Of a stretch of 64,000 bases of DNA, positions 57,422 to 64,000 are shown one piece after another; within the stretch, counting starts at the first letter, position 1, and each line of letters starts with the position of its first letter. The stretch lies in NCBI GenBank assembly GCA_000316135.1, contig JH993952.1, positions 1 to 64,000 on the forward strand, given 5' to 3'. The position numbers and the translations under genes were made by a program. The notes beneath the pieces are model-generated. The model saw only the letters and a program-made list of their open reading frames with translations, had not been told where the DNA came from and did not search any database. The stretch comes from Trachipleistophora hominis (lineage: Eukaryota > Microsporidia > Pleistophoridae).

Positions 57422-57790
57422 GAGGTGTGAATAAGCGAAGATAAATAAAAACGTTTTTGTAGAGGTTAAGAAATTAAGGTTTGTTATTTTAAGACCTTAC
57501 AGCGTTAAAGTTTGTTGTGTTAAGAAATTAAGGCTTATTATGCGCATGGGGTACTTTTTATAATTTTAGAACTTTATAGTGCCAAAGACTTTTATAACGC
57601 CTTAATGTTAAGACCTCTCTAACGTTAAAACGCCTTAATGTTAAGCCTTCTAATGTATAACGTTTTATGCGCATAAAGTGATGCATTAAATAATTAATAA
57701 CATCATAAGTAATAATAATTAATAACATCATAAGTAATAACAACACCCTAACACCACTATAAAATAACAATCCTATCAAACCTCAACAAA
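57422..57790. other. Short spacer between convergent genes
   Basis: Repeated words GTTAAGAAATTAAGG (57467, 57521) and ATAACATCATAAGTAATAA (57699, 57723). No gene. Confidence 0.6.
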
Positions 57791-58114
57791 CTACCCCGTC
57801 TTAACAACGCCCTTCAAATACTCCAATCGTTTACCCACCGTACCCCCATCCACACACCGCCAATACTCCACCCAAACCATTGCCTCATCCCCATCCCCAG
57901 CAAACACAAAATCACTCACAGTCATACGCATCGTAAAAAGAAACGAAACGATGCATTCCTTGCGTACAATGCATACGTGATGTACTGCGTTGCCGTATAT
58001 GCATGTGTGGTTGGTGTACAGGTGAATGGAGAATTGTGGGGAGAGTGAGCATGTGAGGGGGGGCTTAGTACGTGTTTTGAAGGTTATTGTGGGATTTGCA
58101 CCGATGTATAGCAT
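57791..58114 (-). CDS. Small hypothetical protein, 107 aa
   Basis: Not recognised. I chose the ATG at 58114, preceded by CATACCCCCTAAA; the frame is open to 58132. The protein looks like an all-beta domain: TFKTRTKPPLTCSLS, FSIHLYTNHTCIYG, VHHVCIVRKECIVSFLFTM, AMVWVEYW, with a short C-terminal helix. There is no signal peptide or membrane helix. The strong start motif and C-to-G skew indicate a real gene. Confidence 0.6.
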   Translation of the reverse strand: MLYIGANPTITFKTRTKPPLTCSLSPQFSIHLYTNHTCIYGNAVHHVCIVRKECIVSFLFTMRMTVSDFVFAGDGDEAMVWVEYWRCVDGGTVGKRLEYLKGVVKTG

Positions 58115-58149
58115 TTTAGGGGGTATGAACAATAAGAATTTTTAATTTC

Positions 58150-58236
58150 AAGGTTGGTCCACTGGACTATAAGAGTGTGTTTAATAGGTGTTGTTGTGTA
58201 AGGAGATAATTAAACCATCTTTTAATAAAAAAGAGT
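58150..58236 (+). repeat. Composite dispersed element copy
   Basis: GC-richer half (GGTTGGTCCACTGGACTATA, then AGAGTGTGTTTA) followed by the AT-rich half (GTAAGGAGATAATTAAACCA, then TCTTTTAATAAAAAA), same order as at 61966-62075. Confidence 0.7.
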
Positions 58237-58338
58237 ATTTGTTCCTTTTTTACAACGTCTTACGAATCTGTTGTTGCCATAAAAAATATAAAAAAGTTAG
58301 TAATTAAATTATAACTCAATTTAAGATAATAAAATTTA

Positions 58339-58424
58339 TTTTCACCAACATCCTATAATTACGTATTTTCACCAACATCCTATAATTACGTATTTTCAAG
58401 AACATCCTATAACTACGTATTTTA
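58339..58424. repeat. 27-bp tandem repeat, three copies
   Basis: TTTTCACCAACATCCTATAA plus TTACGTA starts at 58339, 58366 and 58393; the third copy has two substitutions. Confidence 0.85.
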
Positions 58425-59533
58425 ATGAAATACGATGTTTCATGAAAATAAACCTGTTCTATTATCAACTTCATGTAATGTTTAGTTAGATGATATGTTA
58501 TAAGGTGATAATCAAACTAACTTTTAATAAAAAAATAATCAACTTCATGTACCAATTCATCCTTTATGTCATTTTTATAGTGATTTACATTCTAATCAAC
58601 ACTGCAGAAATGACCGTTATTCTTTAACGTACGTATTATGATCTACTATCCTTTTAATTACGTATTTAAATCCTTTTAAATTATTTATAATATACTACAG
58701 CAGAATAATGCAGTGATAACGACTAAAAATATGTTATAAGGTGATAATTAAACTAACTTTTAATAAAAGAAAAAATTAAAAAATATTTTTATGAAAATAC
58801 ATCTTTTTTAAAGGACATATTTAAATATAAACATTCCATCTAACTAACAATACGTTATTTGTCAAGGAATACACTAAGATATAAATCATTAGATGAGGTT
58901 GTATGCTGGACTAATTCATTCCTTATAGTTCCCTTAATTGTAGTAATATAAGCGTATTTATAAGAATTTTATGTAATTTACTTGTAAATTAATATATTTT
59001 ATAGCTAACGATACGTTTAATACTATTCATAATAGTAGAGTAAATACTGTGCCTATACTACTACATTCTTTTCTCTATTCAATTTTACGGCCTTTAGTAG
59101 AACTTAATAAATCATAATAACAAATCTATTTCATATTTATACGCAGTTATTAAGTAATAGATTATTATTTTTAAGTATTTAGCAGAGTATTCCATCAGGA
59201 TAACCTATTCATTATAGTTTTGTTGTGTTTACGCTAACAGAAAGATAAAAGATGCCATTAATCATAATAAAAGAAAGACGTTCATTTGCCAAGGCTGCTG
59301 GTGTATGAAGAGGTGTTAATTAAACGAACGTTCAAGTAAAAAAGGAATAGAATATAAAAGTTGTAGAGGAGCAGTAAATTGAATAGAATTAGACAATGCG
59401 ATAAGTTAGAAGGATTAGGACTAACATAAGAGAAAATGTACGTGTTAAGCAACGATGCATACGTTGAAAGATACGTGCCTATGAGGATCAACCTAAGATG
59501 ATCAGCCCATCATTTACGCCCTTCAATCCAAAA

Positions 59534-59953
59534 ATGAAGAAATTCAACGCAGTCGCACATTACACCGCCAAACTGCCCAAGGCACCCTCTAAACCACCAA
59601 TACTCCACCTACACTCCAAAAAGCCGGTATGCACCAAACTATCATCCCTACCAAGACGTACCATAACAAGCCACTCAGTAGAGGCCCTGCAACACTCCTT
59701 CATACGTACCGTAGAGCAATCGTACAGCGTGCCTGGTGTTTTACGTACCGCTGATCTTGCTGGTGCATGTTTGCGTGTTGGAATGCTTAGCGGCACAGTG
59801 ATCGGTGAGAGTAGAACTGCGCTGCTTATGGAGTGTGGAGGGCGGTGCAGAATAGTGGGCAAGAAGGGACGGCTCTTCCATTTTGAGTGGAAGGGTATGA
59901 AATACTTCCTTGTAGGTGATCTGATGGACAGCAATAGAATTGTTAGGAAGTAA
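59534..59953 (+). CDS. POP4: RNase P/MRP subunit Pop4 (Rpp29)
   Basis: 139 residues from the ATG at 59534, which follows ACGCCCTTCAATCCAAAA; the frame is open to 59498 but that start lacks the motif. The N-terminal third is basic and variable. Residues ~70-139 form the Rpp29/UPF0086 Sm-like barrel: ADLAGACLRV, GTVIGESRTALLME, RIVGKKGRLFHFEW, YFLVGDLM, matching 'DLVGxxxxV ... GIVVxETxNTLxI ... IPKxxSVFxF ... xGxxL' of archaeal and eukaryotic Rpp29. It binds the catalytic RNA of RNase P and RNase MRP for tRNA 5' maturation and pre-rRNA cleavage. All strands of the barrel are present; shorter than yeast Pop4 (279 aa). Confidence 0.85.
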   Translation: MKKFNAVAHYTAKLPKAPSKPPILHLHSKKPVCTKLSSLPRRTITSHSVEALQHSFIRTVEQSYSVPGVLRTADLAGACLRVGMLSGTVIGESRTALLMECGGRCRIVGKKGRLFHFEWKGMKYFLVGDLMDSNRIVRK

Positions 59954-60468
59954 GCGATGCATTCTTAGTTAGTGTTATTAAACGGTTGTTCTTATTATAA
60001 TCAGGTGTTGTTCATAAATTGTAAATTGTTGTTCGTGAGTTGTTGCTCGTAAACTATTCTTTCTTCTTATTATTGTTCTTTATTATTCGTAGACTATTCT
60101 ATTTTTTCCTTCGTAAACTACTCTATTTTTTCTTTCGTAGACTATTCTATTCTCCTACCCTCCTCTTCTACCCTCCTACTCTCCTCTCCTACTATCCTCT
60201 TCTACCCTCCTATTCTATTCACCTACCCTCTTCTAACCCTTTCATCCTCTTATCAACAATTTATCTCTTTATCATGCTTATCATCATTTAATGCCACCAC
60301 TCCTCTTTATTCTTTTATGCATCTTTACACTGCGTTACTGTTGCTTTGTTCAATTCTTAGTAGATAAAGCATTTACTGTGAAATTGTACGATGTTTAACG
60401 TTAACATTCTCTTTTCTATACCACGTCCTTAATGCGTTGCTATTCTTTATATTTTTATGTTCTTATCC

Positions 60469-60730
60469 TTACCTCTTATCCCTCTCCTTTCCTTTTCTCA
60501 TTTGTTGTCCTTATCTCATTCGTTGTCCTTCTCCTTACCTCTTATCCCTCCCCTTTCCTTTTCTCATTCGTTGTCCTTATCTCATTCGTTGTCCTTCTCC
60601 TTACCTCTTATCCCTCTCCTTTCCTCTTCTCACTCGTTGTCCTTACCTACTAACCCTCTGCTCCTCCTCTTTAACTCATTGCCCCTCTCCTTACCTCTTA
60701 TCCCTCTGCTCCTCCTCTCCCAACCACTAA
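60469..60730. repeat. 66-bp polypyrimidine tandem array
   Basis: TTACCTCTTATCCCTCTCCT starts units at 60469, 60535 and 60601 (exact 66-bp period); a related unit restarts at 60691. Inside each, TCGTTGTCCTTATCTCATTC is a sub-repeat. It is almost purely C/T on the + strand, so triplex (H-DNA) formation is possible. Confidence 0.9.
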
Positions 60731-60989
60731 CCCTCTAACCCTACATTCTAACCACTCTCCTTACCTAATTAACACTCGTTGTTTTCCCCCCCCCCCTTTT
60801 TTCCCTCCCCCCTTTCTTCCTGTCCCTTCAAACATTCCTTGAATTAACAAACACCGTGTTTATGCACAATCCCCGTCATAATATTTCATCTTCCTTGCCA
60901 ACCACCATTACGCCCAGCCGTGCTCATCAACCGCGTTTTTTCCCTCCAATCCCGTCTCCAAAACTATAAAAAAACACAAAAAATTGGTA

Positions 60990-60993
60990 CCCC
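60990..60993 (+). promoter_or_regulatory. CCCC directly before the H2A start
   Basis: GGTACCCC abuts the ATGG of the histone gene, matching the C-rich start signal. Confidence 0.55.
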
Positions 60994-61368
60994 ATGGCAA
61001 CAGCAAAACGAGGAAAGAGCGATCCAATCCACGCAGATGACCTAGTGGACGGCCGCAAGCTTTTCGGCGGCTCGCGTCCGCGCCGTTCCCTCAAACAGAC
61101 CACCGGCCTAAGAATAGCACGGGACGGCATAAATGCGATTGCGCTTGCATGCGGCTTCTTCATTGCCGAGATTTTAGACCTTGCGCGCCATGAATGCGAG
61201 GCGGAGGGCAAAAAGAAAATTACGCCGCGGCATATCAATCTGGGGATGAGCAAGGATGATGAGATGAGTGTTATTAGTAGCAGCTGGTTGATTAAAGGGG
61301 GTGGTGTTAAGCACCCTGCTACTGCGGAGATGTTGAGGGGGAAGGCTAAGCCGAGCCAGGATCTTTAA
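60994..61368 (+). CDS. Histone H2A (divergent, with SQDL tail)
   Basis: 124 residues. The histone fold is clear: RRSLKQTTGLRI (N-terminal basic region and start of alpha1), ACGFFIAEILDLARHECEAE (alpha2, cf. 'YLTAEILELAGNAARD'), KKKITPRHINLGMSKDDEMS (cf. '[20 protein letters not shown]') and IKGGGVKHP (cf. 'IAQGGVLPN'). The loop-1 region is shortened. The C-terminus ends SQDL, the SQ(E/D)-hydrophobic motif phosphorylated after DNA breaks in yeast H2A and animal H2A.X. It packages DNA with H2B in the nucleosome. Single-copy here without a neighbouring H2B. The start follows CCCC. Confidence 0.92.
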   Translation: MATAKRGKSDPIHADDLVDGRKLFGGSRPRRSLKQTTGLRIARDGINAIALACGFFIAEILDLARHECEAEGKKKITPRHINLGMSKDDEMSVISSSWLIKGGGVKHPATAEMLRGKAKPSQDL

Positions 61369-61477
61369 ATAAAACTGTTAGTTTAGGTGCGTGCGTTTGA
61401 GATGATGAATGGACAACGATGGGCGAGCTGACCGGTGATGATGTTGTTCTTGCTGATCGAATGTTTACGTGTTAGTT

Positions 61478-61674
61478 GTTGTGGTCTAAAGCGTTACTTC
61501 TTCTGTAATTCTCGTCTTATTCGGCCTGTGATGTTAAATTGTTTTTATGGTCTGTTAAAATGTTACTTATTCTATTTTCTGATCGACAGTTTAGGTGTTT
61601 AATTGTTTTCATGGTCTAAAGCGTTAGTTCTTTTGCAATTCTTGTCTTATTCAGCCTGTGATGTTAAATTATAG
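61478..61674. repeat. Direct duplication, ~64-bp units 132 bp apart
   Basis: Both copies share TGGTCTAAAGCGTTA, CTTGTCTTATTC and GCCTGTGATGTTAAATT with few changes; located 3' of H2A. Confidence 0.8.
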
Positions 61675-61965
61675 TCATTAGTGTTATATCCTACGATTTT
61701 TTAAATTTTTGCTAATTTAATAAACATTTTAGTTTTTGATATTAAACTGCCTTTTGAACTGTGATCTATTCCTGAAGAGTCTTTTGTAGTGTCGTGTTAT
61801 TTGTGGTTCATTCTCATTTTTTGCACGTGATCCTTTTTTTCTCTCGTGAGGCGTAGTGAACAATAATTAAACGTTCTTTTCAGCAGAATTGACATGTTGT
61901 AAGGAGATAATAAAATGTATTTTTAAAAATAAACGTTAGATACGTGATTAGGTAAAGAATGTGAC

Positions 61966-62075
61966 CATGAACCAAAGGCCGGTGGCCATGGTTGGTCCCA
62001 GCAGACCAGAAGAGTGTGTTTACAGATGATATGTTATAAGATGATAATTAAACTAACTTTTAATAAAAGAAAAGG
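61966..62075 (+). repeat. Composite dispersed element, clearest copy
   Basis: GC-rich half: GTGACCATGAACCAAAGGCC, GGTGGCCATGGTTGGTCCCA, GCAGACCAGAAGAGTGTG. AT-rich half: ATGTTATAAGATGATAATTA, AACTAACTTTTAATAAAAG. Other two-part copies: 35139-35246 (-), 58150-58236 (+) and probably 27620-27722. AT-rich half alone: 36505-36541, 36704-36745, 58497-58535, 58732-58775, 59306-59345, 61896-61934, 63513-63553. All lie outside genes. GC-rich half alone or joined to a coding-like frame: 48036-48070. Confidence 0.7.
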
Positions 62076-62914
62076 TAAAGAATATGAAGAATTTAACTAA
62101 TCATAAATACGATAAACATACTTTTGAAATGGGTAAAACGTATTTTTACAAAAATACCGCGCATTTTTGCACTTTCTCCATTTTCCCTCCAAAAGAATGC
62201 AAACAAACTTTTGTGGACCGGTGCAGGTGCTTTGGACAGAATAATATGAAAATGAATTGAAAAGTTAATTATCATTAAATTTAATAGAAATGGTTAAAAT
62301 ACGAGTAAATCTTGTTTTATTTGGTAATACGTGCAAAATGATAAATAAAAACATTTTTGGAAAATGATAATACGCGCTTACTTACGTGTTAATCTTAAAG
62401 GTTGTTATAGAGTGGTAGAAATAAATTACGTTTTATTAGATTTTACGTTCTTACTGCGATCTAATATTAATGTTCCCTTACAATTTAGATGCACATTCTA
62501 TTATATGTTCTATATATGTTCTATTATATTTTCTATCATTTAACATTATACATTCTTACATCTTCTTCTACACGTACTACGATACCTTCTCAATTGCTAT
62601 TACGATATCTTCTCAATAATTGTTACAATATCTTCTCAATTGCTATTACGATAACTACTAAAGCTACTTCTACAAATATTTCTACAAAATCTTTTATAAC
62701 ATCTCTTAAAATATTCTCTAGAAATATTCTCTAGGAATACTTTTAGAAAATCTCTTACAATGTTCTCTACGCCTACCTCTACAATTCAACATCTGCTTTT
62801 AGAAAATCTCTTACAACAATTCAACACCTTATTCTACAATTCAACATCTAATTCTACAGTTCAACACAAACAAACTGTTACTACCAACAAAAAAACATCC
62901 GCTCACATCCTCCC

Positions 62915-63325
62915 ATGCCAAAAAACATACGCGTACACAAAGACTTTACATACTACACCATCATCAAAGAGGCAATCCTTTCCTCTCCACACAAGAAATT
63001 AACCAGCAACCAAATATTTCAATACATCCAGAACAAGCATCCCAACCTATTCCTCGTAAGCAATTCAATGACCTGGAAGGGAAATATCAGACAGTTGCTG
63101 TCCAAGAATCCGGAATTTGTAAAGATTAGAAAGGAGAAGAGCGCTAAGCTGCACTACTGGATGTTTGTGCCCAGAAGGGAGATTGAGATGATGGAGAAGG
63201 TGGAGGATAGAGTGTGGGAAAGGTATGCTGGTGATATGAAGGATAGGGTGCTGTGTTTAGCACCTGAATGTATTATTGATCTTGAGTATGAGAACGAGAA
63301 TAAGAAGGGGAGTAATACAAAATGA
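62915..63325 (+). CDS. Forkhead (winged-helix) transcription factor-like protein
   Basis: 136 residues; the start directly follows ATCCTCCC. Residues 11-75 form a forkhead domain: FTYYTIIKEAILSSPHKKLT (helix 1), SNQIFQYIQNKHPNLF (helix 2), WKGNIRQLLSKNPEFVKI (recognition helix, cf. 'WQNSIRHNLSLNxxFxKV') and KLHYWMF (wing strand). It would bind DNA in the nucleus; in fungi such proteins control cell-cycle and other genes. The Asn and His that contact bases in the canonical helix are Gly56 and Gln60 here, so specificity may differ. The C-terminal half is acidic and ends with Lys/Asn residues. It is much shorter than fungal Fkh/Hcm1 proteins. Confidence 0.8.
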   Translation: MPKNIRVHKDFTYYTIIKEAILSSPHKKLTSNQIFQYIQNKHPNLFLVSNSMTWKGNIRQLLSKNPEFVKIRKEKSAKLHYWMFVPRREIEMMEKVEDRVWERYAGDMKDRVLCLAPECIIDLEYENENKKGSNTK

Positions 63326-63797
63326 ATGGTTGGATGATTACATGGTGGTTATTGTGGTAGAATGCTACGTGGTTAATGATGGCTGTGGTGATATGTCGTG
63401 TAGATACCAATAAACTGCTAATAATAATTGCAACTACTATAATTAGCTTTATTTAAGTCTTCACGCCTTGCACGTGGTAAAATATTTCTTCATTTATATT
63501 GCTGTCTGTAGGAAGTGTGAGGTGTTGATTAGACAGACTTTCAAACAAAAGAAATATTGCGGTTTGTGAAGAAACGATAGTACCATTTAACAAATATTGT
63601 CATTCAATACATATAAAGCACTCAAAGCAAGAAATATCTCTTTCTATCATCAAACGTAAAATACGGGCAAAAAACCTTTATAGCACTTTCTGTTCAGTTA
63701 TAAAATACTTATTTTATCGTTTTATATCTTTAGAACTGCTACGCGTCCAAAACATATCGTTTCAGCCTTTAAAACCATTCCTAAACCGTTGCAGGGA
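63326..63797. other. Spacer with an AT-rich half element
   Basis: GTGAGGTGTTGATTAGACAG at 63517-63536 is the AT-rich half of the dispersed element. No gene seen. Confidence 0.55.
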
Positions 63798-63992
63798 ATG
63801 CTCGTACGCAAGGTAAAAAGATACTGCTCAAGGCTCTATCTCCGCTACTGCGCTGAATTTGGTCTATCGTTGATGGAGGAATGGGAGATAACAATTGTTA
63901 ATTTTTGTGTGCTCATTCTGGGCTACTCTTTTGTTGAGCACGTGTGTAAAATGGTTCTTAAAATTTACTGGGCGGGAATTAAAAATGTGTAA
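63798..63992 (+). CDS. Serine palmitoyltransferase small subunit-like (ssSPT) protein
   Basis: 64 residues from the ATG at 63798. The order is basic N-terminus (VRKVKRYC), an amphipathic helix (LYLRYCAEFGLSLM), EEWEITIVNF, one hydrophobic segment (FCVLILGYSFVEHVC) and a short tail. This matches ssSPT proteins, whose signature is 'YxxxxxLxMLEPWExxxFN' followed by a membrane span. ssSPTs activate the LCB1/LCB2 enzyme that makes 3-ketosphinganine from serine and acyl-CoA in the ER, the first step of sphingolipid synthesis. Size and layout fit; the LEPWE block reads LMEEWE. No C-rich start motif is present. It lies at the window end, with the stop inside. Confidence 0.6.
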   Translation: MLVRKVKRYCSRLYLRYCAEFGLSLMEEWEITIVNFCVLILGYSFVEHVCKMVLKIYWAGIKNV

Positions 63993-64000
63993 ACGTATTG

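Larger units (their letters stand above)
58115..59533. other. Spacer with several dispersed-element copies
   Basis: No gene. Copies of the composite element or its AT-rich half lie at 58150-58236, 58497-58535, 58732-58775 and 59306-59345; a 27-bp tandem repeat lies at 58339-58424. Confidence 0.6.
59954..60993. other. C/T-rich region upstream of H2A
   Basis: No gene. From about 60040 to 60960 the + strand is strongly pyrimidine-rich, including a 66-bp array and an 11-C run at 60786-60796 followed by T and C runs. The small open frames here (for example 60432-60653) are translations of the repeats. Confidence 0.7.
61369..62914. other. Spacer with duplications and dispersed elements
   Basis: No gene. 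Contains a direct duplication of ~64 bases (61478-61541 and 61610-61674, sharing TGGTCTAAAGCGTTA and GCCTGTGATGTTAAATT), an AT-rich half element at 61896-61934, the best composite element at 61966-62075, and short repeats (CTATTACGATATCTTCTCAA; TTCTACAATTCAACATC) at 62590-62870 upstream of the forkhead gene. The frame 62489-62734 is repeat-derived. Confidence 0.6.

Noticed and set aside
60432..60738. Three overlapping ORFs of 73-97 codons
   Set aside because: Translations of the 66-bp polypyrimidine array in all three frames; no gene-like features.
62489..62734. ORF of 81 codons with an upstream CCC
   Set aside because: Composed of short repeats (Thr/Ser/Ile-rich translation of CTATTACGATA-type units); the CCC is probably chance.
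1..64000. tRNA, rRNA and snRNA genes
   Set aside because: I looked for T-arm words (GGTTCGAA and similar) and conserved snRNA blocks and found none in a suitable context; a covariance search (tRNAscan-SE, Infernal) would be decisive.

Overview
The window reads as a piece of an AT-rich, gene-poor microsporidian (fungal-related parasite) chromosome. Eukaryotic core genes are intron-free, compact and divergent: ribosomal protein L11, histone H2A, Tup1, RNase P Pop4/Rpp29, an Rrp7-like protein, a PABPN1-type RRM protein, a lysophospholipid acyltransferase, a Mis18/Yippee-type zinc protein, a forkhead protein, a GH19-like protein and a serine-palmitoyltransferase small-subunit-like protein. Many start codons have a C-rich motif (CCC, GCCCTT, ACCCCT) a few to about 25 bases upstream, as known for microsporidian genes; I used it to choose starts. 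LRR gene families, piggyBac relics and kilobases of empty AT-rich spacer point to one of the larger microsporidian genomes (a Trachipleistophora/Vavraia-like lineage is my guess, not shown by the data). I found no tRNA, rRNA or CRISPR array.

Layout. 1-1.8 kb: frameshifted LRR-family gene cut by the window edge. 2.5-5.4 kb: two decayed piggyBac transposases in opposite orientations. 5.4-8.9 kb: empty spacer. 8.9-20.4 kb: small hypothetical gene, frameshifted multi-RRM gene, EF-hand-like protein, Rrp7-like protein, acyltransferase, PABPN1-like protein, membrane-anchored hypothetical. 22-27 kb: two hypotheticals and L11. 28.6-34.5 kb: a gene broken by an in-frame TGA and a second LRR gene broken by about four frameshifts. 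36.9-40.3 kb: Cse1/exportin-2-like protein and a small protein. 40.3-49.3 kb: repeat-rich desert holding only the Mis18-like gene. 49.3-53.1 kb: TUP1 and a low-complexity TPR protein with an assembly gap. 53.1-56.4 kb: spacer rich in inverted and tandem repeats. 56.4-64 kb: GH19-like protein, small hypothetical, POP4, H2A, forkhead protein and ssSPT-like protein.

Genes are mostly monocistronic, on both strands, and separated by 0.3-3.5 kb. Functionally they cover RNA processing and RNase P/rRNA maturation (POP4, RRP7, RRM proteins), chromatin and transcription (H2A, Mis18-like, TUP1, forkhead), nuclear transport (Cse1-like), lipid synthesis (acyltransferase, ssSPT-like) and spore/cell-wall chitin biology (GH19-like).

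The most unusual large-scale signal is composition. Almost every core gene, on either strand, is C-rich on the + strand at its left end and G-rich at its right end, with the reverse switch in intergenic regions, often at inverted repeats. LRR genes, transposon relics and charged low-complexity genes do not show it. Dispersed non-coding repeat families, including a composite element with about ten copies, are a second feature of interest.
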